Positions 1 to 8,575 of a stretch of 64,000 nt of DNA are shown here, piece after piece. The notes under the pieces were generated by a model. The model did no database searches, was not told the origin of the DNA, and saw only the letters and a program-made list of their open reading frames with translations. Position 1 is the first letter of the stretch, and every line of letters begins with the position of its first letter. Where the stretch lies: assembly GCF_000013365.1 (NCBI RefSeq), contig NC_007778.1:1984001-2048000 (forward strand). Reading direction: 5' to 3'. This stretch comes from Rhodopseudomonas palustris HaA2. GTDB lineage: Bacteria; Pseudomonadota; Alphaproteobacteria; Rhizobiales; Xanthobacteraceae. The translations under genes were made by a program, and so were the position numbers.

Positions 1-46
1 GCGTTGGGCGCAGGTCCGAGACCACGCACACCAACCGGAGACCGCC

Positions 47-547
47 ATGGCTGTTGCCAAAGACAAGAATCTCAACGATCTCTTCCTCGACACCCTCAAG
101 GACATCTACTACGCCGAAAAGCAGATCCTGAAGGCGCTGCCGAAGATGGCGAAGGCCGCCACCTCGGACAAGCTGCGCGCCGCGTTCGAGAAGCATCAGG
201 GCGAAACCGAAGGCCAGATCGAACGGCTGGAGCAGATCTTCGAACTGCTGGACAAGCCCGCGCGCGGCAAGACCTGCGACGCGATCATGGGCATCCTCGA
301 CGAGGGCAAGGAGATCATGGACGACTACAAGGGCACCGAGGCGCTCGACGCCGGGCTGCTTGCCGCGGCGCAGGCCGTCGAGCACTACGAGATCTCACGC
401 TACGGCACGCTGAAGCAGTGGGCGACCCAGCTCGGCATGAAGGACGCCGCCAAGCTGCTCGACCAGACGCTGCAGCAGGAAAAGACCACCGACGTGACCC
501 TGACCAAGCTCGCCGAGAGCGCCGTCAACCTCGCCGCGGCGGCCTGA
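47..547 (+). CDS. Ferritin-like DUF892 (YciE/YciF-type) stress protein
   Basis: The 166-residue product is predicted to be an all-alpha, ferritin-like four-helix bundle of the DUF892/YciE-YciF family, which is linked to general stress. Its precise reaction is unknown. The chain is rich in Ala, Lys and Glu; family-type stretches are LFLDTLKDIYYAEKQILKALPKM near residue 10 and HYEISRYGTLKQWA near residue 110, with acidic and His residues of the kind that bind metal in this fold. The start follows a GGAG ribosome site about seven bases upstream. It stands alone: the next gene points the other way across a shared terminator. Family assignment is firm, function is not. Confidence 0.9.
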   Translation: MAVAKDKNLNDLFLDTLKDIYYAEKQILKALPKMAKAATSDKLRAAFEKHQGETEGQIERLEQIFELLDKPARGKTCDAIMGILDEGKEIMDDYKGTEALDAGLLAAAQAVEHYEISRYGTLKQWATQLGMKDAAKLLDQTLQQEKTTDVTLTKLAESAVNLAAAA

Positions 548-624
548 TCGTCGCGGCTCCCCACATTCTCCGTCGTGGCCGGGCTTGCCCCGTCCATCGA
601 CGGACGAAGAGACGGACGAACAAA

Positions 625-651
625 AGCCCCGGGCGCGGCGCGTCCGGGGCT
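625..651. terminator. Bidirectional intrinsic terminator
   Basis: An 8-bp perfect stem (AGCCCCGG at 625-632 with CCGGGGCT at 644-651) encloses an 11-base loop. It is followed by TTCGTTTT on plus and, read on minus, by TTTTG. It lies between the convergent ferritin-like gene and the first binding-protein gene and can serve both. Confidence 0.75.
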
Positions 652-680
652 TCGTTTTGTCGACGCTCGGCGAGGCGGGC

Positions 681-1910
681 TCAGCCGCCGACGTCGGCGC
701 TGATCACGTCGCCGAACAGCTCCCACTTCTCGCCCTTGAAGCGCATCAGCTGCAACTGGCTGATCGGCGCGAAGTCGGTCGCCGAGGTGTTGATCTTGAT
801 CCCGGGAAGCAGCACCTCGGTGCGGAAGTCCTTCAGGCTCGCGGCCTGCTTCATCACGTTGGCGCGGGTCAGATCGTCGCCGCTCTTCTTCAGCACTTCG
901 ACGAGCGTCTGCGCCACGCCGTAGCCGACGATGGTGCCGCCATCGAGCTTGTTGCCTTCCGGAAATTCCTTGTCCATGAAGGCCAGGAACTCCTTCATGC
1001 CCGGGTCGTCCTTCCACTGCGTGTCGGAGACGTCCTTCATGTAGGCGGCGGAGATGATGCCCTGCGCGTTCTCGTAGCCGGCGGGCTTGATCACGCTGCC
1101 GACCGAGGCCGAGACGTTGTTCAGGAAGTGGGTCGGCTTCCAACCGACTTCATTCAACTTCTTGATCGCCTGGGCGGCGAATTTCGGCGTGGTGATGTTG
1201 ATGAAGACGTCGGCGCCGCTCGACTTCAGCTTGACGATCTGGTTGTCGATCGTCGGCGAGGAGATCTCGTAGCTCTCCTTCATGACGATCATCGACGCGC
1301 CCTTGGCGCCGAGCCCGTCCTCCAGGCCCTTCAGATAGTCCTTGCCGTAATCGTCGTTCTGATACAGCACCGCGATCTTGGCGGTCGGCATCTCCTTCAT
1401 GATGTACTTGGCGTAGATCTGGGTCTCGCTCTGGTAGTTGGGCTGCCAGCCCATCGTCCAGGGGAAGTCCTTGGGATCGTTCCACTTGGTCGCGCCGGTG
1501 GCGACGAACAGCTGCGGCACCTTCTTGCTGTTCATGTATTTGTGGATCGCCGAGTTCGGCGGCGTGCCGAGCGAGTTGAAGATCAGCAGCACCTCGTCGC
1601 TCTCGACCAGCTTGCGTGCCTGCTCCACGGTCTTCGGCGGCGAATAGGCGTCGTCGTAGGTGATGAAGTTGATCTTGCGGCCGTTGATGCCGCCCTTGTC
1701 GTTGATCATCTTGAAGTACGCGGCTTCGGTTCTGCCGATCACGCCGTAAGCGGAGGCGGGTCCGCTGTAGGGCATGATGTTGCCGATCTTGATCTCGGTG
1801 TCGCTTGCGCCGGAATCGTATTTCTTCTGCGCGAGCGCGCCGCTCGAGGCTGCGAGTGTCACCGCGAGCGCAGCCGAGATGGCAGCCGCGTGCGAACGGA
1901 GTGAAGGCAT
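681..1910 (-). CDS. Liv-type ABC transporter periplasmic binding protein (paralog 1)
   Basis: This 409-residue protein is a periplasmic solute receptor of the branched-chain amino acid (Peripla_BP_6) family. Residues 1-26 form a Sec signal peptide ending ASSGALA-QKK. The mature part begins with the segment shared by all three paralogs (SDTEIKIGN-MPYSGPASAYG) and continues with YDDAYSPPKTVEQ and LVESDEVL. I chose the ATG at 1910 because it gives a clean signal peptide; the reading frame extends much further upstream but that part is not protein-like. It is the last gene of the transporter cluster, and has its own 350-bp upstream gap after the terminator of paralog 2. Given the adjacent pim genes the ligand may be a dicarboxylate, fatty acid or aromatic acid; that is inference. 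Confidence 0.9.
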   Translation of the reverse strand: MPSLRSHAAAISAALAVTLAASSGALAQKKYDSGASDTEIKIGNIMPYSGPASAYGVIGRTEAAYFKMINDKGGINGRKINFITYDDAYSPPKTVEQARKLVESDEVLLIFNSLGTPPNSAIHKYMNSKKVPQLFVATGATKWNDPKDFPWTMGWQPNYQSETQIYAKYIMKEMPTAKIAVLYQNDDYGKDYLKGLEDGLGAKGASMIVMKESYEISSPTIDNQIVKLKSSGADVFINITTPKFAAQAIKKLNEVGWKPTHFLNNVSASVGSVIKPAGYENAQGIISAAYMKDVSDTQWKDDPGMKEFLAFMDKEFPEGNKLDGGTIVGYGVAQTLVEVLKKSGDDLTRANVMKQAASLKDFRTEVLLPGIKINTSATDFAPISQLQLMRFKGEKWELFGDVISADVGG

Positions 1911-2040
1911 TTCGGACTCCCTTTTCTTGATGTGTGATTGTTGTGTTTGATCGCGGGACTCTTGGTGGCCCCTGTGGATATTCAACACCTTTCGGCGGTT
2001 AGCAGCAAGGAAAAGCCCATGCGTGAAAGCCGCAGGCGCT

Positions 2041-2088
2041 TGCTGCGGTGCGAAGTAATTGCTGTTCGTGTGTGCTGCGGTGCGAAGT
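2041..2088. repeat. Tandem 16-bp direct repeats upstream of paralog 1
   Basis: The 16-mer TGCTGCGGTGCGAAGT occurs exactly at 2041-2056 and again at 2073-2088, a 32-bp period or about three helical turns. Read on minus, each copy contains TTCGCAC, the half-site of the palindrome in front of pimF. The repeats lie 131-178 bp upstream of the ATG at 1910 and downstream of the paralog 2 terminator. They are therefore candidate regulator sites for a promoter serving paralog 1. The rest of 1911-2189 shows no gene. Confidence 0.5.
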
Positions 2089-2189
2089 GCGGTTTCCGGA
2101 GTGCCGCGTTCGCCAGCCGGCCGGGGCGGCCTGTGAGGCGAGGCCGCAGCCCGGATTGGGGCGGCCTGGCGCAAACCGGCAAACAAAAA

Positions 2190-2212
2190 CCCCGGCAACC
2201 AGGTTGCCGGGG
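2190..2212 (-). terminator. Intrinsic terminator after binding-protein paralog 2
   Basis: The inverted repeat CCCCGGCAACC / GGTTGCCGGGG is separated by one base. On minus it is followed by the T-rich run TTTTTGTTT (2189-2181). It sits 49 bp past the paralog 2 stop codon and should end that transcript before paralog 1. Confidence 0.8.
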
Positions 2213-2261
2213 TGATCGTTCGGATCGGAAGGCGTCCGGATCGGGGCCGGACGCCGATGCC

Positions 2262-3494
2262 TTACTGGGTGATGTCGCCGGAGATGATCTCGCCGAACAG
2301 CTCCCACCTGTCGCCCTTGAAGCGCATCATCTGGAGTTGGCTGATCGGCGCGAAGTCGGTCGCCGAGGTATTGATCTTGACGCCGGGCAACAGGGTGTCC
2401 GGCTCGAAGTCCTTGAGGCTGGCGGCCTGCTTCATCAAATTGGCGCGGGTCAGGTCGTCGCCGCACATCTCCAGCACCTTGTGCAGCGTCTGGGCGGCGC
2501 CGTAGCCGTAGACCATGTTGCTGTCGTTCTTGTTGGAGCCCGGCATGTATTTCTCGACGAAGGCGTGCCACTTTTTGAACTTCGGATCGCTGTCCCACTG
2601 CTGGTCGGTCGGGTCCTTCGCGTAGTTCGCCGACAGCACGCCCTGGGCGTTTTCGAAGCCGGCGGGCTGCATCACGCTGCCGACCGAGGCCGAGACGTTG
2701 GTGAGGATCACCAGCGGCTTCCAGCTCAGTTCGGCGATCTTCTTGATGGTCTGCGCGGCGAATTTCGGCGTGGTGTAGACCAGCACGACGTCGGGATTGG
2801 CCGACTTCAGCTTGACGACGTTGCTGTCGATGGTCGGCGCCGAGATCTCGTAGCTCTCTTCGGCGATGATCATCGAGGCGGCCTTGGCGCCGAGGCCGTC
2901 CTTGGTGCCCTTCAGATAGTCTTTGCCGAAATCGTCGTTCTGATAGAGGATGCCGATTTTGGCGTCCGGCTTCTCTTTCAGCAGGTACTTGGCGTAGATC
3001 TGCGCTTCGCTCTGGTAGGACGGCTGCCAGCCGATCGTCCAGGGGAAGTTCTTCGAATCGTTCCACTTGGTGGCGCCGGTGGCGACGAACAGTTGCGGCA
3101 CTTTCTTGGCGTTGAGATATTTCTGGACCGCGGTGTTGGACGGCGTGCCGAGCGGGTTGAACACCGCCAGCACTTCGTCGCTCTCGACCAGCTTGCGGAC
3201 CTGTTCGACCGCCTTCGGCGGCGAATAGGCGTCGTCATAGCTGATGAAGTTGACCTTGCGGCCGTTGATGCCGCCGTTCTCGTTCACCATCCGGAAGTAG
3301 GCTTCTTCGGTCTTGCCGATCGTGCCGTAGGCCGAGGCCGGGCCCGAATAGGGCATGATGTTGCCGATCTTGATCTCGGTATCGGAGGCGCCGGTGTCGT
3401 ATTTTTTTTGAGCGAAGGCAGCGCCGTTGAACGCTGCGAGGCTGACCGCGACGGCTGCTGAAAAGACGAGCGCGCGCGAAGGCGAAGTTGGCAT
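2262..3494 (-). CDS. Liv-type ABC transporter periplasmic binding protein (paralog 2)
   Basis: This 410-residue receptor is clearly paralogous to its two neighbours along its whole length. Residues 1-28 form a signal peptide ending FNGAAFA-QKK; the mature N-terminus again reads YDTGASDTEIKIGNIMPYSG. The start at 3494 is supported by AAGGAG ten bases upstream. Shared blocks include QLFVATGATKWND near residue 135, YQNDDFGKDYLKG and TTPKFAAQTIKK. The C-terminal block (TSATDFAPISQLQ, MRFKGD) matches paralog 1 closely. It lies between paralog 3 upstream and a terminator downstream. The presence of three receptors with a single permease/ATPase set suggests several related ligands, which is inference. 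Confidence 0.92.
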   Translation of the reverse strand: MPTSPSRALVFSAAVAVSLAAFNGAAFAQKKYDTGASDTEIKIGNIMPYSGPASAYGTIGKTEEAYFRMVNENGGINGRKVNFISYDDAYSPPKAVEQVRKLVESDEVLAVFNPLGTPSNTAVQKYLNAKKVPQLFVATGATKWNDSKNFPWTIGWQPSYQSEAQIYAKYLLKEKPDAKIGILYQNDDFGKDYLKGTKDGLGAKAASMIIAEESYEISAPTIDSNVVKLKSANPDVVLVYTTPKFAAQTIKKIAELSWKPLVILTNVSASVGSVMQPAGFENAQGVLSANYAKDPTDQQWDSDPKFKKWHAFVEKYMPGSNKNDSNMVYGYGAAQTLHKVLEMCGDDLTRANLMKQAASLKDFEPDTLLPGVKINTSATDFAPISQLQMMRFKGDRWELFGEIISGDITQ

Positions 3495-3528
3495 TGCAGA
3501 AGGCTCCTTGGTCGTGGGTTTTTTCTTG

Positions 3529-3550
3529 TTCGAACTTCGTTGAGTTCGAA
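3529..3550. promoter_or_regulatory. Inverted repeat upstream of binding-protein paralog 2
   Basis: Arms TTCGAACT (3529-3536) and AGTTCGAA (3543-3550) are perfect complements around a 6-base loop, 35-56 bases before the paralog 2 start. No T-run follows in the direction of transcription, so it is not a terminator. It could be an operator or a 5'-UTR hairpin. The remaining gap to 3651 shows no gene. Confidence 0.35.
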
Positions 3551-3651
3551 ACGAATTGAACACGTTTCTCGCGCGTGCAGCAAGAGTCGCCCGACGACAT
3601 CGGCGCCGGGGTTCGCTGGTCGATATCCCGCGTCGCGGATTATGCGGTCGA

Positions 3652-4899
3652 TCAGTTGCGCAGGTCGGCGTCGATCACCGGTCTGAACAAGCGCCAGTGG
3701 TCGCCCTCGAAACGCATCAAGCGCAGCTGTTCGATCGGATGAAAGTCGTTCGCCGCGGTGGTGATGGTGATGCCCGGCAGCAGCGTGTCGGGCGCGTAGC
3801 CTTCGAGACTGGCCGCTTCGCGCATCACATTGGCGCGCGTCAGCGTGTCGCCGGCACGGCGCAGGACCTCGACGAGGCATTGCGCCGCACCGTAGCCGTA
3901 GATCACCGAATTGTCGCCGCGGTTGACGTCCGGCGCGTAGGTATCGAGGAAGGCATGGAACCGCTTCATGCCGGGGTCGTCGGTCCATTGCGGATCGGCG
4001 GCGTCCTTGTTGTAGGCCGCGGAAATGAGTCCCTGCGCGTGGTCGAGCCCGGCCGGCCGCAGCACCGCGCCGATCGAGGCCGACACCAGCGCCTGCAGAT
4101 ACAGCGGACGCCATTGCATCTCGGCGGCCGTGCGGATGCTCTGCGCCGCGAATTTCGGCGTGGTGATGCTGACGAACGCGTCGGCGCCCGACGCCTTCAG
4201 CCGGGCGATGTGGTTATCGGCGGAAGGCTCGGCGACTTCGTAGCTCTCCTCGGCGACGATCTGCGTCGCGTGGTCGCCGAGCCCGTCCTTCAGCCCCTTC
4301 AGCAGGTCGCGTCCGAGGTCGTCGTTCTGATACAGCACCGCGATCCGGGCCTCGGGCCTGCTGGCGAGGATGTATTTGGCGTAGACGCGGCCCTCGACCT
4401 GGTAGGGCGGCTGCCAGCCCATCGTCCAGGGAAAGCCCTTCGGGTCGCCGAACCGCGTCGCGCCGCTCGCGGCGAACAGTTGCGGGACGCCCTTGGCGTT
4501 GAGATATTTCTGGATCGCGGTGTTCGAGGGCGTGCCCATCGCGCTGAACACCAGCAGCACCTCGTCGCTTTCGACCAGTCTGCGCGTCTGCTCCACCGCC
4601 TTGGCCGGGCTGTAGGCGTCGTCATAGGAAATGAACTCGATCCGGCGGCCGTTGATGCCGCCCTGGTCGTTGATCATCCGGAAATAGGCCTGCTCGATGC
4701 GGCCGACGATGGCATAGGCCGAGGCCGGGCCGGAATAGGGCATCAGATTGCCGATCCGGATCGCGGTGTCGCTGGCGCCGGGATCGTAGCGCTTCTGGGA
4801 AAGCGCCGGCGACGCAGCGACGACGGCGAAGAGAACGGTGAGCAACGCGGTCCATCGCGTGCACCGGAAGGCATCGGAAAGCATGATCGGGTCTCGCAT
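3652..4899 (-). CDS. Liv-type ABC transporter periplasmic binding protein (paralog 3)
   Basis: This is the third receptor of the tandem set, 415 residues from the ATG at 4899, or 410 from the ATG at 4884, which equals paralog 2 in length. The signal peptide ends VVAASPALS-QKR. Shared blocks are SDTAIRIGNLMPYSGPASAY, YDDAYSPAKAVEQ, QLFAASGATRFGD and YQNDDLGRDLLKG. It is more Arg- and Ala-rich and more diverged than paralogs 1 and 2. It is the first receptor gene downstream of livM, separated by an intrinsic terminator, so it probably has its own promoter in 4900-5036. Neither candidate start has a convincing ribosome site. Confidence 0.9.
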   Translation of the reverse strand: MRDPIMLSDAFRCTRWTALLTVLFAVVAASPALSQKRYDPGASDTAIRIGNLMPYSGPASAYAIVGRIEQAYFRMINDQGGINGRRIEFISYDDAYSPAKAVEQTRRLVESDEVLLVFSAMGTPSNTAIQKYLNAKGVPQLFAASGATRFGDPKGFPWTMGWQPPYQVEGRVYAKYILASRPEARIAVLYQNDDLGRDLLKGLKDGLGDHATQIVAEESYEVAEPSADNHIARLKASGADAFVSITTPKFAAQSIRTAAEMQWRPLYLQALVSASIGAVLRPAGLDHAQGLISAAYNKDAADPQWTDDPGMKRFHAFLDTYAPDVNRGDNSVIYGYGAAQCLVEVLRRAGDTLTRANVMREAASLEGYAPDTLLPGITITTAANDFHPIEQLRLMRFEGDHWRLFRPVIDADLRN

Positions 4900-5044
4900 C
4901 GGGCCGCGTGGCGCGGCGGAATCCGCCCTGTATATGCCGGATCGCGCGCCGAGGCCCATCTTCCGATCGTGGGGCCGCGTGGTCGGCGTGGGCCGGCAGC
5001 TGCCGACGCGAACGCCGAGACAGATGATGCGGTCGCAAGAAAAA

Positions 5045-5071
5045 GCCCCCTGCGAAGGTCTCGCAGGGGGC
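5045..5071 (-). terminator. Intrinsic terminator after livM
   Basis: The 11-bp perfect stem GCCCCCTGCGA (5045-5055) / TCGCAGGGGGC (5061-5071) has a 5-base loop. On minus it is followed by TTTTTCTT. It lies 30 bp past the livM stop and separates the permease/ATPase unit from the receptor genes. Confidence 0.85.
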
Positions 5072-5101
5072 CAGGCTGTCGCGTCCGTCAAGCGGGACGG
5101 A

Positions 5102-6112
5102 TCATTTTCTCAGTTTGTGGAACCAGCCCTGAACCGTGTAGGCGATCTGGCGCGAGCCGTGCGGCAGCACGAAGATGATCAGCACCAGGATGAGGCCGAA
5201 CACCGCGCCGGACAGGCCCTTGGAGAAGTGCTCGGCGATGTTCGGCACGAACACGATGAAGGCCGCGCCGACGATCGAGCCCGGCAGCCAGCCGACACCG
5301 CCGACCACCATGCCGAGGAACAGCGCGATGGCGAGCTGGATGGTGTAGCTGTCCGGCGCCACGAACTGCACCGCGATGGCGCCGAGACCGCCGGCGACGC
5401 CGGTGATGCCGGCCGAGACGCCGAACGCCAGCGTCTTGTACAGCGCCACGTCCACGCCCATCGCCGACGCCGCGATCTCGTTGTCGCGGATCGCCATCAT
5501 GGCGCGGCCGGAGCGCGACTTCAGCAGGTTGACCGAGGCGACGTAGATCGCCATCGAGACCACGAGCACGAAGTAGTAAAGCCACATGTCCTGCGAGAGC
5601 GGCAGTCCGAACGGCGCGTCCGGCTTGGTGATCACCAGGCCCTGCACACCGCCAGTCCATGCCTCGAAGTAGTGCAGCTTCAGCAGTTGCGGCATCGCGG
5701 TGGCGAGCGCGAAGGTCGCGAGCGCCAGATAGATGCCGGAGAGCCGCAACGCCGGCAGGCCGAACAGATAGCCCGCGATGAAGCAGATCCCGCCGGCGAC
5801 CGGCAGCGTCAGGGCGTAGTTGACGCCGAAGACCTCCATCAGGATCGCGGAGGTGTAGGCGCCGAGCGCATAGAACGCGCTCTGGCCGAGCGAGAACTGG
5901 CCGCTGCCACCGGTCAGGATGTTCAGCGCCAGAACGGCGATGGCGTAGATCAGGACCATCGTCATCTGGAAGATGACGAAGTTCTTGGCGATCAGCGGTG
6001 CCGCGCACAGCAAGACCACCACCACGACCGAGGCGTAGGTGCCCAGCGCCATGTACTTCTTCGGCGTGGTCTCGATCGGCGGGGTTTCGACGATTTCCTG
6101 CAAGGCGCTCAT
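5102..6112 (-). CDS. livM: Liv-type ABC transporter permease LivM
   Basis: This 336-residue inner-membrane permease has about nine to ten hydrophobic segments. Family landmarks include LALNILTGGSGQFSLGQSAF near residue 65, LRLSGIYLALATFALA near residue 125 and the cytoplasmic coupling segment SRSGRAMMAIRDNEIAASAMGVD near residue 215. It pairs with LivH to form the channel of the transporter. The start at 6112 lies two bases after the LivH stop, so the two genes are translated together. It is the last gene of the permease/ATPase unit. The name reflects family and position; leucine is not necessarily the substrate. Confidence 0.92.
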   Translation of the reverse strand: MSALQEIVETPPIETTPKKYMALGTYASVVVVVLLCAAPLIAKNFVIFQMTMVLIYAIAVLALNILTGGSGQFSLGQSAFYALGAYTSAILMEVFGVNYALTLPVAGGICFIAGYLFGLPALRLSGIYLALATFALATAMPQLLKLHYFEAWTGGVQGLVITKPDAPFGLPLSQDMWLYYFVLVVSMAIYVASVNLLKSRSGRAMMAIRDNEIAASAMGVDVALYKTLAFGVSAGITGVAGGLGAIAVQFVAPDSYTIQLAIALFLGMVVGGVGWLPGSIVGAAFIVFVPNIAEHFSKGLSGAVFGLILVLIIFVLPHGSRQIAYTVQGWFHKLRK

Positions 6113-6114
6113 GA

Positions 6115-6993
6115 TCAGACTCGCTTGACGATGGCACGGCCGAACAGGCCGGTGGGTTTGACGACCAGGACGGTGACGATCAGCGCCAGCGCGATCGGGA
6201 GTTTCAATTCGTTCCCGACGCCGGGGATGTAGGTCCCGGCCAGGTTCTCGAACACGCCGACCAGGAACCCGCCGATCACCGCGCCGAGCGGGCTGGACAG
6301 CCCGCCGAGAACCGCCGCGGCGAACCCGTAGATCAGCACGCCGCCCATCATGTTGGGTTCGAGGAACACCACCGGGGCGATCAGCATGCCGGCAATCGAG
6401 CCGATCGCCGCCGCCATGCCCCAGCCCAGCGCCACCATCCACGAGGTGTTGATGCCGACGAGACGCGCGGACTCCGGCTGAGCCGCGGCCGCGCGCATCG
6501 CCAAGCCGATGCGGGTGAACTGGAAGAAGAAGTACAGCAGCAGCAGCAGCACCAGCGTGACGCCGATCATGCCGGCCTGGTGCGTCGAGATCAGCTGGCT
6601 GCCGAGGAAGGGCGACGAGCCGAACGGCGACGGGAACTGCTTGATGGTGAAGTCCCAGGTCAGGCCCGCGACCGAGTTGACGATCGCGAACAGCGCGATG
6701 AAACCCGCGACGTGGGTCAGCACCGGCGCGTTGCCGAGCGGCTTGAACAACGCCCGCTCGATGACGATGCCGCCCGCGAAGGAGAGCGCCAGCGTCAGCA
6801 CGAAAGCGCCCCAATACGGCACGCCCCATTGCAGCATCTGCCAGGCGATGAACGTGGAGAACATCGCCATTTCGCCCTGGGCGAAGTTGAGGTGGTCGAT
6901 CGCCTGATAGATCATCACCACGGCCAGCGCCATACATGCGTAGATGGCGCCGGTGGCGATACCTGCCAGGACCTGATTCAGCAGAAGTTCCAT
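6115..6993 (-). CDS. livH: Liv-type ABC transporter permease LivH
   Basis: This 292-residue membrane protein starts MELLLNQVLAGIATGAIYAC, the usual LivH N-terminus. It carries DHLNFAQGEMAMFSTF near residue 33 and FTRIGLAMRAAAAQPESARLVGIN near residue 158, the loop that contacts the ATPases. A Gly-rich segment, AAVLGGLSSPLGAVIGG, lies near residue 225. Eight or so membrane spans are expected. It is 11 bases downstream of livF and 2 bases upstream of livM, consistent with one operon. Confidence 0.93.
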   Translation of the reverse strand: MELLLNQVLAGIATGAIYACMALAVVMIYQAIDHLNFAQGEMAMFSTFIAWQMLQWGVPYWGAFVLTLALSFAGGIVIERALFKPLGNAPVLTHVAGFIALFAIVNSVAGLTWDFTIKQFPSPFGSSPFLGSQLISTHQAGMIGVTLVLLLLLYFFFQFTRIGLAMRAAAAQPESARLVGINTSWMVALGWGMAAAIGSIAGMLIAPVVFLEPNMMGGVLIYGFAAAVLGGLSSPLGAVIGGFLVGVFENLAGTYIPGVGNELKLPIALALIVTVLVVKPTGLFGRAIVKRV

Positions 6994-7004
6994 GGCAAGT
7001 CTCC

Positions 7005-7718
7005 TCAGTATCCGAGATACGATTTGCGGACGTCTTCATTGTTGGCGATGTCGTCGGCCTTGCCCGACATCACGATGCGTCCTGTTTCGATCACGTAAGC
7101 CTTGTCGGCGAGCTCCAGCGCGAGCTGCGCGTTCTGCTCGACCACCAGGATGGTGACCTTGTCCTCGCGATTGATCTTGCCGAGGATCTTGAACAGATCG
7201 CGCACCACCAGCGGCGCGAGACCGAACGACGGCTCGTCGAGCAGCATCAGCCGCGGCCGAAGCATCAGCGCGCGGGCGACCGCGAGCATCTGCTGTTCGC
7301 CGCCGGACAGCGTGCCGGCCTGCTGGGTGTGACGCTGCTTCAGCACCGGGAAGTGCGCATACATCCGCTCGATGTCGCCGGGGATCGCCTTGCGGTCCTT
7401 GCGGCTGATCGCACCGAGCTCGAGGTTCTCGTGCACGGTGAGCGTCGTGAAGGTGCCGCGGCCCTGCGGCACGTGGGCGATGCCGAGCCGGACGATCGAT
7501 TCGGTCGAGCGGCTGGACAGCTTGGTGCCCTGGAATTCGATCGAGCCGGTCGAACGCACCATGTTGCAGATCGCGCGCAGCGTCGTGGTTTTGCCGGCGC
7601 CGTTGGCGCCGAGCAGGGTGGTGAGGCTGCCTTCCTGCAGGTCGAATTCGAGACCGTGCAGCGCCTGGACCTGGCCGTAATAAGCGCGCAGGTCGCGAAC
7701 GTTGAGCATCGCCGTCAT
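7005..7718 (-). CDS. livF: Liv-type ABC transporter ATPase LivF
   Basis: This 237-residue cytoplasmic ATPase has Walker A GANGAGKTT near residue 37, ABC signature LSGGEQQMLAVARAL near residue 136, Walker B LMLLDEPSFGLAP near residue 156 and the switch His region VEQNAQLAL. The short form with an EQ-N motif is typical of LivF rather than LivG. It overlaps the livG stop by four bases (ATGA), so translation is coupled. Confidence 0.93.
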   Translation of the reverse strand: MTAMLNVRDLRAYYGQVQALHGLEFDLQEGSLTTLLGANGAGKTTTLRAICNMVRSTGSIEFQGTKLSSRSTESIVRLGIAHVPQGRGTFTTLTVHENLELGAISRKDRKAIPGDIERMYAHFPVLKQRHTQQAGTLSGGEQQMLAVARALMLRPRLMLLDEPSFGLAPLVVRDLFKILGKINREDKVTILVVEQNAQLALELADKAYVIETGRIVMSGKADDIANNEDVRKSYLGY

Positions 7719-8512
7719 TGGTCCTTGCTCCCCAGATAGGCCTTGATCACATCCGGGTCGTTCTGCACCTGCGTGGGCGTTCCCTCTGCGAGCTTGCGGC
7801 CGAAATTCAGCGCGACGACGTGGTCGGCGATCGACATCACCAGACCCATGTGGTGTTCGACCAGCAGCACGGTGATGCCGCGGTCGTCGCGGATCTTCCG
7901 GATCAGGTCGCCGAGGATGTAGACCTCCTCGTGATTGAGGCCACCGGCCGGCTCGTCGAGCAGCAGGATCTTCGGCTCGGCGGCGAGCGCGCGCGCCAAC
8001 TCGACGCGCTTCTGCGTGCCGAACGGCAGGCCCGACACCACGGTGTGCGCGACGCTGCCCAGCTCGAGATAGTCGAGGATGGCGTGGACGCGCTTGTTCA
8101 TCGCCTTTTCACCGTTGCGGATCCAGGGCAGGCGCAGCGAGTCCGAGACGATGTCGCTGTTGGTACGCGAATGCGTGCCGACGCGGACGTTGTCCAGCAC
8201 AGTCAGATTCGGGAACAGCGCGACGTTCTGGAACGTGCGGCCGATGCCGACTTCCGCGATGCGGTGCGGCGGACGGGTGAGGATGCTGTCGCCTTCGAGC
8301 AGGATGTCACCCTTGCTCGGCTGATACAGCCGCGACAGGCAGTTGAACAGCGTGGTCTTGCCGGCGCCGTTCGGGCCGATCAGTCCGAGGATCTGGCCCT
8401 TCTTCATGTCGAATGAAATGCCGTTCAAGGCGACGATGCCGCCGAACACGACGCTGACGTCGCGCACCGCGAGCAGCGGTGACGCGGTTTGTCCCGAATG
8501 TGCCTGCATCAT
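7715..8512 (-). CDS. livG: Liv-type ABC transporter ATPase LivG
   Basis: This 265-residue ATPase has Walker A GPNGAGKTTLFN near residue 42, the LivG-type Q-loop region IGRTFQNVALFPNLTV near residue 88, a signature region LPFGTQKRVELARAL (LSGG replaced by LPFG, as is common in LivG) near residue 162, and Walker B ILLLDEPAGGLNHEE. Two ATGs lie at 8512 and 8509 and either could be used. It follows the iclR-type gene by 62 bases on the same strand, so regulator and transporter may be co-transcribed. Confidence 0.92.
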   Translation of the reverse strand: MMQAHSGQTASPLLAVRDVSVVFGGIVALNGISFDMKKGQILGLIGPNGAGKTTLFNCLSRLYQPSKGDILLEGDSILTRPPHRIAEVGIGRTFQNVALFPNLTVLDNVRVGTHSRTNSDIVSDSLRLPWIRNGEKAMNKRVHAILDYLELGSVAHTVVSGLPFGTQKRVELARALAAEPKILLLDEPAGGLNHEEVYILGDLIRKIRDDRGITVLLVEHHMGLVMSIADHVVALNFGRKLAEGTPTQVQNDPDVIKAYLGSKDQ

Positions 8513-8575
8513 TTGCTGCTGCCCTGAACCGGGCTGCTGAGCATGATCATCGGCGACGCTTCGCGACGATGGATG

